NCBI RefSeq assembly: GCF_014201145.1
Contig: NZ_JACHDP010000001.1
Span: forward strand, 2,170,001-2,234,000
Length of the DNA stretch: 64,000 nt
Source: Micromonospora parathelypteridis
GTDB lineage: Bacteria; Actinomycetota; Actinomycetes; Mycobacteriales; Micromonosporaceae
Reading direction: 5' to 3'
In this document: positions 50,513-58,807 of the stretch, piece after piece
Layout of the letters: each line of letters begins with the position of its first letter
How positions within the stretch are numbered: position 1 is the first letter of the stretch
Notes under the pieces: generated by a model
The model's database searches: none
Told to the model about the DNA's origin: nothing
Seen by the model: the letters and a program-made list of their open reading frames with translations, nothing else
Position numbers and translations under genes: made by a program

Positions 50513-52676
50513 AGGACGAGATTTCGAAAGTTTTCTCCGGGCAGACGTCGTCCACCCCCGCGCCCCCCACCAACGCCAGCACCGACTCCCCGTAGAGGCC
50601 CAACTTGCGGGGGCCGATACCGGCGATGGCGATCAACTCCTCCGGCCGGCCAGGTCGCCGCTCGGCCAGCGCGATCAGCGTCGCGTCGGTGAAGACCACG
50701 TACGCCGGGACCTTCTGTGCCCCGGCGACCCGCTGCCGCCACTCAGACAGCCGTTCGTGCAGCTCATCGTCGATGTCGGACGGGCAGGTGGGGCAGCGGC
50801 CGAGCTTGCGGTCCGGGCCGGCGAGCAGGGTGGCGCCGCAGATCCGGCAGGAGACGATCTGGGTTCGACGCCGCTCGGGACGGCGGGCCGGACCGGCACC
50901 ACTGACGGCCCGTTCGGTGCCGCCGGAGCGGTCGAGCTGGGGCAGGAACCGCGACGGCCGTCGGGCTCGTCCGCCCGGCGAGCGCGCGGCGGCGTACGAC
51001 AACCAGAGCCACTGCCGGGCGCGGGTGATCCCGACGTAGAGCAGTCGGCGCTCCTCCTCGACCTGCTCGACGGTCTTCGCGTACGTGGTTGGCAGGGTGC
51101 CCTCGGCGAGGCCGACCAGGAAGACCGCGTCCCACTCCAGCCCCTTGGCCGAGTGCAGCGAAGCGAGGGTCACCCCGTCCACGGTCGGTACGTGCTGCTG
51201 GGCGGCACGACGGGCCAACTCCTCGGTGAAGTCGGAGAGGGTGACGGGGCGTTCCACCGACGCGGCCTCACCGATCGGCACGACCTCGGGGGTGGCCGCG
51301 TACTCCTCGGCGAGCTGGACCAGCGCGGACAGCGCCTCCCACCGCTCGCGGGCGGCGCCGCCGGCCGGGGGCGCGTCGGGGGCCCAGCCGACCGCGGTGA
51401 GGGCCTCGACGACGGCGGCCGGCAGCGGCGTCTCCCCGGGGATCGACCGGGTGGCGGCACGCAACGCGACCATGGCCTGGCGCACCTCGGCCCGTTCGAA
51501 GAACCGCTCGGCGCCCTGCACGACGTACGGCACCGCGGCCTCGGTGAGCGCCTTCTCGTACGCCTCGGACTGCGCGTTGATCCGGAACAGCACGGCGATC
51601 TCCTTCGCCGGTGTGCCCGCATCGATCAGCGACCGGCAGCGGGCGGCCACCGCGTTCGCCTCGGCGGGCTCGTCGGTGAAGATCCGCAGATCCGGCTCGG
51701 GCCCGGGTGGGCGTTGCCCGCTCAACTCCAGCCGCAGCCGCGCCTCGGTGCCCCGGGCCTGGGAGATCACCGCGTTGGCGAGCCCGACCACCTGCGGGGT
51801 GGAGCGGTAGTCGCGGACCAGTCGCACGACGGTGGCGCCCCGGTGCCGGCGCGGGAAATCGACCAGGTACGCCGAGGTCGCACCGGTGAACGAGTAGATC
51901 GTCTGGCTGGCGTCGCCGACCACGGTCAGGTCGTTGCGTCCGCCCAGCCAGGCGTCCAGCAACCGCTGCTGGAGTGGGTTGACGTCCTGGTACTCGTCGA
52001 CCACGAAGTGCCGGTACTGGCCACGCACCTGCTCGCCGACATCCGGGTGTTCCTCGATGCCCCACACTGCGGCACGCAGCATGTCCTCGAAATCGATCAC
52101 ACCGTTCGAGCGTTTGAGCTGCTCGTACGCGGTGAACACCTCGGCCACCTTGGCCGGCTCGTGCGGCGTGTCACGCAGTGCTCGGGCTGCGGAGACGACG
52201 TAGTCCGTCGGCTCGACCAACGACGACTTGGCCCACTCGATCTCGCCGGCCAGGTCGCGCGCGGCGGCCCGGTCGGTGCGCAGGCCGACCCGGGCCGCGG
52301 CGAGGGTGACCAGCCGTACCTTGCTGTCCAGCAGCTCGGGCATGGCGCGGCCGGCCAGCAGGCGGGGCGCGAAGTACCGCACCTGGCGCAACGCCGCCGC
52401 GTGGAACGTGCGCGCCTGAACGCCCTTCACCCCGAGTTGGGCGATTCGATGTCGCATCTCGGCGGCGGCGCGGGCGGTGAAGGTGACCGCGAGCACGTGC
52501 CGGGGGGAGATCTCACCGGAAAGCGCCCGATGGGCGATCCGGGAGGTGATCGCCCGGGTCTTGCCGGTGCCGGCGCCGGCCAGGATGCAGACCGGGCCGG
52601 CGGGTGCGGTCACCGCGGAGCGTTGCTCCGGGTCCAGCCCGGCGAGCACCTGTTCCGACGCTGAGTGAACCACCAC
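50511..52676 (-). CDS. uvrD2: UvrD2-type DNA helicase
   Basis: A 721-residue superfamily 1 helicase (Rv3198c-like). Walker A is LAGAGTGKTRAITSRIAHRA, Walker B is FVVDEYQDVNPLQQ, motif III is VGDASQTIYSFTGA and motif VI is LLYVGITRARQWLW. The C-terminus has a tetracysteine motif (CRICG ... CPTC) followed by an HRDC domain, the arrangement specific to mycobacterial and related UvrD2. It begins with GTG at 52676, without a strong ribosome site. Divergent from the mycoredoxin gene. Confidence 0.95.
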   Translation of the reverse strand: MVVHSASEQVLAGLDPEQRSAVTAPAGPVCILAGAGTGKTRAITSRIAHRALSGEISPRHVLAVTFTARAAAEMRHRIAQLGVKGVQARTFHAAALRQVRYFAPRLLAGRAMPELLDSKVRLVTLAAARVGLRTDRAAARDLAGEIEWAKSSLVEPTDYVVSAARALRDTPHEPAKVAEVFTAYEQLKRSNGVIDFEDMLRAAVWGIEEHPDVGEQVRGQYRHFVVDEYQDVNPLQQRLLDAWLGGRNDLTVVGDASQTIYSFTGATSAYLVDFPRRHRGATVVRLVRDYRSTPQVVGLANAVISQARGTEARLRLELSGQRPPGPEPDLRIFTDEPAEANAVAARCRSLIDAGTPAKEIAVLFRINAQSEAYEKALTEAAVPYVVQGAERFFERAEVRQAMVALRAATRSIPGETPLPAAVVEALTAVGWAPDAPPAGGAARERWEALSALVQLAEEYAATPEVVPIGEAASVERPVTLSDFTEELARRAAQQHVPTVDGVTLASLHSAKGLEWDAVFLVGLAEGTLPTTYAKTVEQVEEERRLLYVGITRARQWLWLSYAAARSPGGRARRPSRFLPQLDRSGGTERAVSGAGPARRPERRRTQIVSCRICGATLLAGPDRKLGRCPTCPSDIDDELHERLSEWRQRVAGAQKVPAYVVFTDATLIALAERRPGRPEELIAIAGIGPRKLGLYGESVLALVGGAGVDDVCPEKTFEISS

Positions 52677-52768
52677 AACCAGGAATCATCTCAGCTACTC
52701 CGAGCGTTGCAGCGAACAGCCTCGGCTTGATCGGCAAGCCGCGGCCGGAGGAGTTGGAGGATCCGACC

Positions 52769-53011
52769 ATGCTGACGATGTATTCCACCCCCTGGTGCGG
52801 CTACTGCCACCGGCTGAAGTCGCAGCTCGACCGGGAAGGCATCGGGTACGAGGTGGTCGACATCGAGCAGGACCCGGAGGCCGCGGAGTTCGTGATGAGC
52901 GTCAACGGCGGCAACCAGACGGTGCCGACGCTGCGCTTCACCGACGGCAGCGCCCTGACGAATCCCTCGATCACCCAGGTCAAGCAACACCTGGAGACCC
53001 TCAGCGCCTGA
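52769..53011 (+). CDS. mrx1: Mycoredoxin-1
   Basis: An 80-residue glutaredoxin-like protein that reduces mycothiol mixed disulfides. The active site is C10-G-Y-C13 in STPWCGYCHRLK, with the cis-proline block NQTVPTLRF and the helix ITQVKQHLE. It corresponds to Rv3198A beside uvrD2. ATG at 52769 is 8 nt after GGAGG. The SigR system nearby usually controls such genes, but I see no SigR promoter immediately here. Confidence 0.95.
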   Translation: MLTMYSTPWCGYCHRLKSQLDREGIGYEVVDIEQDPEAAEFVMSVNGGNQTVPTLRFTDGSALTNPSITQVKQHLETLSA

Positions 53012-53025
53012 CCGATTCACTCTCC

Positions 53026-53059
53026 ACGAGCGGTCGCCCCAGTCGGGGCGACCGCTCGT
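53026..53059. terminator. Convergent terminator, mrx1 / MFS
   Basis: Perfect 15-bp stem ACGAGCGGTCGCCCC / GGGGCGACCGCTCGT with a 4-base loop between mrx1 (plus) and the transporter gene (minus). Confidence 0.8.
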
Positions 53060-53074
53060 CGTGTCCGGTATCCG

Positions 53075-54370
53075 TCACCCTCGCGGCGTCCGGCGGGTGC
53101 CGGTCGTCACAGGCCGGTCGGAGTCCTCGACTGGCCGCCGGGGCGCCGGGAGCGTCGGGCGGGTCGGTGGCGTGGGCGGGCGGGTGCCGGGCGGCGCGCT
53201 CAGGTGCCGGCCCCGCCAGAGGTAGCTGCCGGCGGCCAGCGTGGCCACCCCGACCAGCGTGAACAGCACCCGGTAGTCCAGGAAGCCGACCAGCAGGGCG
53301 CCCGCCCCGATGGAGAGCGCCTGCGGCCCGCTGACCACGGCCTGGGTGGCCGCGGCGACCCGGCCGACCAGCGCGGGCGGGGTCCGGCGCTGGATCAGCG
53401 TGTGCAGCCCCACCATCGTCAGCGGCAGCGAGACGCCGGCCAGCAGCACCGCCGCGAACGCGAGCCGGAGATCGGGGTACGCGAGCACGAGCGCGGCCGG
53501 CGAGAAGAAGGCCACCCCCGCGGCCAGGGTGCCGACCTCCCCGAGCCGGCGCACCAGCGCCGGCGAGCAGAGCCCGCCGAGCAGCCCGCCCACACCCTGC
53601 ACGGTGACCAGCACGCCCACGAACGCGGCGTCGCGGTTCAGCCCCTGGTCGACGTAGGCGAAGATGAGCGACTCGCTGAAGCCCATCACCAGCGACCCGA
53701 GCCCGTAGCCGAGCAGGGCCCGACGCAGGGCCGGCTCGCCGGCCAGGTGCCGCAGACCGGCTCCCAACTCGGCGGGCCAGCGCAACCGCATGGTCGGCGG
53801 AACCTGTTGCGGGGTGGGCAGCGCGGCCACCACCGCCGCCGCAGTCAGAAATCCGACCATGCCGATCCCGGCCAGCGCCCACCCGCCGAGCGCCGCGTAG
53901 AGCGCCGCGCCGGCCAGTGGGCCGATCAGCCGCATCCCCTGGCGTACGGTCTGCAGCACGCCGTTCGCCTCGGCCAGCAGTTCGACCGGCACCAACTCCC
54001 GGATGAGCCCACTGAGCGCCGCGCCGAGCGTGATGGACGACAGTCCATACAGGGCCGCCACCAGGTAGACGATCCAGACGTCACCCGCGTCGGCGACGGT
54101 GAACAGCGGGGTGAGCAGGACCGCGGTGACCATGTTCGCCGCGACGAAGAACGGCCGGCGTGGGCAGCGGTCGACGAACCAACCGACCAGCGGCGCCAGC
54201 GTCATCGGGGCGACGACGGCGAAGATGGTGCCGCCGGCGAGCCCGTTGGAGCCGGTCAGATCCTTGACCCAGATGGCGAGCGCCAGCAGCAGGATCGACT
54301 CGGCGGTCATGCTGGCCAGCAGGCCGCCGAAGAGCAGGCGGAAGTCGGGTCGGCGCAGGACGGTGCGCAT
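53075..54370 (-). CDS. MFS transporter (MFS_3/enterobactin-exporter-like)
   Basis: A 431-residue transporter with 12 expected membrane helices. The start MRTVLRRPDFRLLFGGLLAS and the loop 2-3 motif VGWFVDRCPRRPFFVAANM fit the MFS_3/EntS-type group often exporting siderophores or drugs. The middle loop (PTPQQVPPTMRLRWPAELGA) and LQTVRQGMRLIGPLAGAALY also fit. ATG at 54370 is 7 nt after GGAGGG. It is divergent from an XRE regulator, which may control it. Confidence 0.85.
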   Translation of the reverse strand: MRTVLRRPDFRLLFGGLLASMTAESILLLALAIWVKDLTGSNGLAGGTIFAVVAPMTLAPLVGWFVDRCPRRPFFVAANMVTAVLLTPLFTVADAGDVWIVYLVAALYGLSSITLGAALSGLIRELVPVELLAEANGVLQTVRQGMRLIGPLAGAALYAALGGWALAGIGMVGFLTAAAVVAALPTPQQVPPTMRLRWPAELGAGLRHLAGEPALRRALLGYGLGSLVMGFSESLIFAYVDQGLNRDAAFVGVLVTVQGVGGLLGGLCSPALVRRLGEVGTLAAGVAFFSPAALVLAYPDLRLAFAAVLLAGVSLPLTMVGLHTLIQRRTPPALVGRVAAATQAVVSGPQALSIGAGALLVGFLDYRVLFTLVGVATLAAGSYLWRGRHLSAPPGTRPPTPPTRPTLPAPRRPVEDSDRPVTTGTRRTPRG

Positions 54371-54587
54371 GGGGGTCCCTCCGGCGGGATGGCGTGCCCG
54401 GGTGGGCGTGGTCGACGGGGCTGCGACCGCAGGTCCGTCGTCGTCCGGCGTACCTGTGGTCCATTTTTCGCAAGACACGCCCCCGTCGGAACCTCCGACG
54501 CCGGTCGCGCCGTCCATACTGACCGTGGGGGGCGAATTTCATACAGTTACCGTCGCGTCTGCGGCGGTCGACGGGAAAGAGGACACT

Positions 54588-55571
54588 GTGCCTCCTGCCG
54601 CACCCAGCCCGATCATGCGTCGTCGACGGTTGGGCATAGACCTGCGCCGCCTGCGCGAGGCTGCGGGCCTCACCGGTGACCAGGTCATCGAAAGGATCGG
54701 TTGGGCGTCCGCGTCCAAACTGTCCCGCCTGGAGAACGGCCGCAGCCGGCCGGACCCGCAGGACGTCGCCGTTCTGTTGGACCTCTACGGTGCCGACGAG
54801 GCACTGCACGAGGAGCTGCTCGGAATCGCCGGCGAGGCCGGCGACATGCGGGGCTGGTTGAAGAACTTCCCGGTGATGACACAGCAGCAGCGCAGCTGGG
54901 CCGAGCTGGAGGCGGGCTGCACGGAGATCTCCGAGTACAACCCGGTGTTGGTGCCAGGTCTGTTGCAGACACCCGGGTACGCGCAGGTCCGGATCGTCTC
55001 GGCTCGCGAGGTGAGCGCCGGCGCCGGTGAACCGGAGCCTGGCGACGAGCCCGCGACCGAGGTGAAGGCGCGGATGGCCCGCCAGTCGCTGCTCACCCGG
55101 GAGCCTCATGCACCCAGTTACACCGCGGTCCTGGAAGAGGCGGCCCTCGTCGGCCGTCGCGCCGGGCCGCCCGAGGTGCTGCACGAGCAACTGGTCCAGC
55201 TCTGCGATCTGGCTCTACTACCCAACGTGACGTTGCATGTGCTGCTGCGCGACACCCAGGTCGGCAATTGGTACCTTCCGCCGACCGCGTTCTCCGTCTA
55301 CCGGTTCGCCGATCCGCTCGATCCGGAGACATTGGCCATCGAAGGGGGGTTCACCGACGTCATGTCGACCGAGGCAATCACGCTAAATAGCTATAAAGTG
55401 GTGTTCGAGTGGCTATGCACGGCGGCACTTGACGCTTCGGACACCCTCTCTTGGCTGATCGAGGCGACGGGACGGCCGACCGAGGCGGTGCCCCCATCCA
55501 CAGTGGCGTTCGGGCCGGCAACGGCGCCGACCCAACGCCGCTGGGATTCGGGGCGGCTGACGGACCGGTGA
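54588..55571 (+). CDS. XRE-family regulator with DUF5753 domain
   Basis: A 327-residue protein. The N-terminal helix-turn-helix is RRLREAAGLTGDQVIERIGW then ASASKLSRLENGR (about 15-60). The rest is the DUF5753 domain, with EYNPVLVPGLLQTPGYAQVR, RQSLLTREP and FVYRFADPLDPETLA-type blocks. Such genes pair with DUF397 genes in the WhiJ-like systems that repress development or secondary metabolism in Streptomyces. GTG at 54588 has AAAGAGGA 4 nt upstream. DUF397 follows 74 nt downstream. Confidence 0.92.
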   Translation: MPPAAPSPIMRRRRLGIDLRRLREAAGLTGDQVIERIGWASASKLSRLENGRSRPDPQDVAVLLDLYGADEALHEELLGIAGEAGDMRGWLKNFPVMTQQQRSWAELEAGCTEISEYNPVLVPGLLQTPGYAQVRIVSAREVSAGAGEPEPGDEPATEVKARMARQSLLTREPHAPSYTAVLEEAALVGRRAGPPEVLHEQLVQLCDLALLPNVTLHVLLRDTQVGNWYLPPTAFSVYRFADPLDPETLAIEGGFTDVMSTEAITLNSYKVVFEWLCTAALDASDTLSWLIEATGRPTEAVPPSTVAFGPATAPTQRRWDSGRLTDR

Positions 55572-55645
55572 TCCACGGGGGACCCTCCGTCGGGGCGTGC
55601 GGCACCACTCGTCCCATCGGAACGGTTCACATCAGGAGTAGAACC

Positions 55646-55885
55646 ATGAACGACATCCGCACAACGCCGTCCGTCTCCGCCCAATCGTTGGCGGACGCCC
55701 CGTGGCGTACCAGCACGCGCAGCCAGACCTCCAACTGCGTCGAGGTCGCCCCGCTGAGCACCGGCCCGTCGGCGGTCGCGCTGCGCGACAGTAAGGACCG
55801 AGGCGGCCCGGTGCTGCTGTTCAACCGGGCAGGATGGCTCGGCTTCATCACCGGGGCGAAGGGCGGCCAGTTCGATCTGAACTGA
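55646..55885 (+). CDS. DUF397 protein
   Basis: A 79-residue protein with the family signature WRTSTRSQTSNCVEVA, ALRDSKDRGGPVLLFNRAGW and the final F...G.FDL. DUF397 proteins are small partners of XRE-DUF5753 regulators; in the WhiJ system the partner modulates DNA binding. ATG at 55646 is 7 nt after AGGAG. A strong hairpin follows, ending this two-gene unit. Confidence 0.93.
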   Translation: MNDIRTTPSVSAQSLADAPWRTSTRSQTSNCVEVAPLSTGPSAVALRDSKDRGGPVLLFNRAGWLGFITGAKGGQFDLN

Positions 55886-55896
55886 CCGGTGACCGG

Positions 55897-55931
55897 GACG
55901 GGGCCGTCGGCGTACTGCCGGCGGCCCCGTC
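55897..55931 (+). terminator. Terminator after the DUF397 gene
   Basis: GACGGGGCCGTCGGC pairs with GCCGGCGGCCCCGTC (one mismatch) around GTACT, 11 nt after the stop. Confidence 0.75.
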
Positions 55932-56095
55932 GCGTTGTGTACGCAAGGCCTCTGAGCAGGCATCGGATGATCGGATGAGGCTCAGAACCGATAGGCGCGT
56001 TTGCGTTGCTGGAATGAACACGCGGCGTAACATGGCCCTCGAGTACGTGGAACTTCCACACTGGCTCATCCGTCGCGGTTCATCCGGAGACCCTC

Positions 56096-56371
56096 ATGCG
56101 GTTCCTGATCGTTCGCACCGACATCCGCGCCGTCGCCGACGGGGACATCGCCGCCGCCTGGGCGGACGGCCACCGACTTCGCGACGAGACGACCACGCCC
56201 GAGCCGCGACGGCAGATCGTGCACGCCGAGGACCGGGACGCCGCACTGCTGCTGGCCCGTGCCCTGGCCACGGTCGGCGCGGTCCGCGCCGGCAAGCAAC
56301 GGGTCAAGGTCCTGCCGCTGAGCGAGCCCCGACCCGCCTTCCGAAACAGACCAGGCCGCACCGGCCCCTGA
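56096..56371 (+). CDS. Hypothetical protein
   Basis: A 91-residue protein beginning MRFLIVRTDIRAVADGDIAA, with HAEDRDAALLLARALATVGA in the middle and a basic, Pro/Arg-rich tail. The first ~70 residues could form a small alpha/beta domain. No family is recognised. ATG at 56096 is 5 nt after GGAGA. It follows the DUF397 terminator, so it has its own promoter or is read through. Confidence 0.6.
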   Translation: MRFLIVRTDIRAVADGDIAAAWADGHRLRDETTTPEPRRQIVHAEDRDAALLLARALATVGAVRAGKQRVKVLPLSEPRPAFRNRPGRTGP

Positions 56372-56448
56372 TGTCACCGGACGTCCGTCGTGGTCGGACC
56401 GGCTCCCCCGCCGCGTTACTCGCACCCACCGACCACGACGGCCCGTGT

Positions 56449-56492
56449 TCCCGGCCCGTGACCGCCGCGGCAACGGCGGCCACGGGCCGGGA
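56449..56492. terminator. Convergent terminator before nudC
   Basis: TCCCGGCCCGTGACCGCCG pairs with CGGCGGCCACGGGCCGGGA (one mismatch) around CGGCAA. It lies between the 91-residue gene (plus) and nudC (minus). Confidence 0.75.
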
Positions 56493-56498
56493 CCGTGC

Positions 56499-57458
56499 TC
56501 ACCGGTCGGCGTCCACCCAGCCGTCCAGCCAACGGTGGACGAGGAACAGCGCGATCGACGACGGTGGCGGAAGGATCAGCCGGGCCCCGTCGCCCACGTC
56601 CACCGTCTGCCCGGCCAGCGCCGCACCGATCTCCCGGCGTGAGAACCACCGGGCGTACGCGATCTCGGACGGGTCGACCTGCACCGGATCGGTCGGGTCG
56701 GCGGTGGCCAGGAAGCCGAGCATCAGCGAGCCGGGGAAAGGCCACGCCTGACTGCCCACGTACCCGATGCGCTCGACGGCGATGCCCACCTCCTCGCGGA
56801 CCTCGCGCAGCACGGCGGCCTCCGCCGACTCGCCCGGCTCGACATAGCCGGCCAGGCAGGAGTAGCGCCGACCGCCCGGGGTGCCCGGCCAGCTGGCGTT
56901 GTTGCCGAGCAGGCAGCGCCCGTCCGGGCCGTCCACGCCGTCGTGCACCAGCACGATCATCGCCGGATCGGTACGCGGCCAGATCCGGCCACCGTTGCGG
57001 TCCACCCGAGACCAACCGGCCTCGTCCATCGCGGTCGGTGCCCCGCTGCTCGTCGAGTAGCCGTGCCGGGTGTGCCAGTTGACCAGCGCCAACGCGGTGG
57101 TGAAGATGCCGGCCTCGCGGTCGGCGAGCAGGTGGCCCACCTCGCGCAGGTTGACCGCCCGGGTCCCCGGTAGCGCCGGCAGCGGCGCGTCGACCGCGAA
57201 GACCGGCACCCCGTCCGGCTCGACACCGAGGAACATCGCCGTCGACTCGGACCCGGCGGGCACGTCGGCCGAGTCGAACAGCACCAACGCCGGAGGTGTC
57301 GTTCCCGTACGGGCCAGCGTCCGACCCTCGTCGGTCGAGTCGAGCAGCAGCACCCGGCCACGTAGCCACGCCTCGGTCAACCACTGCGCGTCACCCCGCC
57401 GGTGTGCTGCCCGATCGAGCGTGGACCGGGCCAACGGCGGCGCAGCCTCCCCACTCAC
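56499..57458 (-). CDS. nudC: NADH pyrophosphatase-like Nudix hydrolase, zinc-ribbon cysteines lost
   Basis: A 319-residue Nudix enzyme of the NudC group (Rv3199c-like), which cleaves NADH/NAD and in some bacteria removes NAD caps from RNA. The Nudix box is GYVEPGESAEAAVLREVREEVGI in form (G-x5-E-x7-REUXEE), and the NudC-specific SQPWPFP appears as SQAWPFPGS. Where a CxxC zinc ribbon is expected, before the WPRTDP segment, the sequence is GYSTSSGAPT, so the zinc ligands are missing. GTG at 57458 overlaps the M16 peptidase stop as GTGA. Confidence 0.88.
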   Translation of the reverse strand: MSGEAAPPLARSTLDRAAHRRGDAQWLTEAWLRGRVLLLDSTDEGRTLARTGTTPPALVLFDSADVPAGSESTAMFLGVEPDGVPVFAVDAPLPALPGTRAVNLREVGHLLADREAGIFTTALALVNWHTRHGYSTSSGAPTAMDEAGWSRVDRNGGRIWPRTDPAMIVLVHDGVDGPDGRCLLGNNASWPGTPGGRRYSCLAGYVEPGESAEAAVLREVREEVGIAVERIGYVGSQAWPFPGSLMLGFLATADPTDPVQVDPSEIAYARWFSRREIGAALAGQTVDVGDGARLILPPPSSIALFLVHRWLDGWVDADR

Positions 57459-58807
57459 GACACGGGCTCGGTGTGGACCGTGGTCAGCGCGGCCAGCCCT
57501 GGCGTGATCCGCTCTGCGTCGCCGAGCACCACGATCGCCGCACGGGCCGGCGCAAGGTACCGGGCCGCCGCCTGCGCGACGTCGTCGATACTCGCCTTCG
57601 CCAACCTCGCCGCGTACTCGGCGAGGAAATCGAGGCGCAGCCCGTTGCCCGCGTACGCGCTGGTCAACGCCGCCAATCCGGCCTGGGTGGACATGCCGAG
57701 CTGGAGGGTGCCCAGCGCATACTGGCGGGCCTGCTCCAACTCCTCCGGCTTCGGTGGCAGCGATGCCAGCCGACCCAGCTCGTACGTCGTCTCGAGCAAC
57801 GCCGGGCCGGTCACCTCGGTGGCCACCTCGGCGGCGGCGACCAGCACCGACCCGGCGACCGAGTGCTCGATCCCCGAGTGCGGGCCGTACGTGTAGCCCT
57901 TGTCCTCGCGGATGTTCTCCACCCAACGGGAGGAGAAGTAGCCGCCGAAGATCAGGTTGGCCAGTTGCAGCGGGGCGTGGTCGGGGTCCGTGCGGGACAC
58001 CGCCGGAAGCGCGATCCGCAGCGAGGACTGCACCGAGCCGGGCCGGTCGACCAAGAGCAGCGGCCCCGGCTCCAGCGGCGGGGTCGCCGGCAACTCGGCG
58101 GTGCGCCCGGCGCCCGCCCAACCGCCGAGGGCCCGCTCGGCCGCGTCCAGGGCCTTCTCCGGCTGCACGTCGCCGACCAGCACCAACTGCGCGCCGGCCG
58201 GGTGAACACGCTCCGAGTGCAGGGTGCGCAGCGCCGCCGGCCGGACGGCGCGGATCTGGCCGGGCTCCGGGGTCTGGGTCGCGTACGGGTGCCGGCCGTA
58301 GACCCGCTTCAGCAGCGCCTCCCGGGCCAGGTGCGCCGGCTGACTCTGCGCCACCTGGATCCGGTCGACCAGTCGGTCCCGTTCGGTGGACACCTCGTCA
58401 CTGGGATAGCTGGCGCTGGTCAGCACCTCGGCCAACAACTCCAGCATCCGGTCCAGGCCGGTGACCAGGCCGGCGCCGGAGAGCATCAGCCGGTCCGGGT
58501 CGACGCCCGCGGAGAGCCCGCCACCCACCTTCTGCAACTCGGCGGCGATCTGCACGCTGGTCATCGACTCGGTGCCGGACAGCATGGTCTGCGAGAGCAT
58601 CGCGCCACGGGCCAGGTGGACCCGACCGAACGGAACCCAGAGCCGCAGCTCGACCAGGGGCACGGCGGGACGGCGTACGGCGATCACGGTGAGGCCGTTG
58701 CGCAGCGTGCGCTCGGCCTGCTTGGGCACCTTGAGCTTGCGGGTCGGGCCGAGCGGGGGCAGCGTACGCGGCCCGGTAGGAGCGGTGGTGGCGGTAGCAG
58801 GACTCAT
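57455..58807 (-). CDS. M16-family peptidase subunit lacking the zinc motif
   Basis: A 450-residue M16 (pitrilysin/processing-peptidase-like) protein. It has the fold blocks LRNGLTVIAVRRPAVPLVEL and the C-terminal R/Y pair in REDKGYTYGPHSG, but the N-terminal HxxEH is absent, so it is the non-catalytic partner of a heterodimer. Its start overlaps the catalytic subunit as ATGA and its stop overlaps nudC as GTGA. Confidence 0.92.
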   Translation of the reverse strand: MSPATATTAPTGPRTLPPLGPTRKLKVPKQAERTLRNGLTVIAVRRPAVPLVELRLWVPFGRVHLARGAMLSQTMLSGTESMTSVQIAAELQKVGGGLSAGVDPDRLMLSGAGLVTGLDRMLELLAEVLTSASYPSDEVSTERDRLVDRIQVAQSQPAHLAREALLKRVYGRHPYATQTPEPGQIRAVRPAALRTLHSERVHPAGAQLVLVGDVQPEKALDAAERALGGWAGAGRTAELPATPPLEPGPLLLVDRPGSVQSSLRIALPAVSRTDPDHAPLQLANLIFGGYFSSRWVENIREDKGYTYGPHSGIEHSVAGSVLVAAAEVATEVTGPALLETTYELGRLASLPPKPEELEQARQYALGTLQLGMSTQAGLAALTSAYAGNGLRLDFLAEYAARLAKASIDDVAQAAARYLAPARAAIVVLGDAERITPGLAALTTVHTEPVS

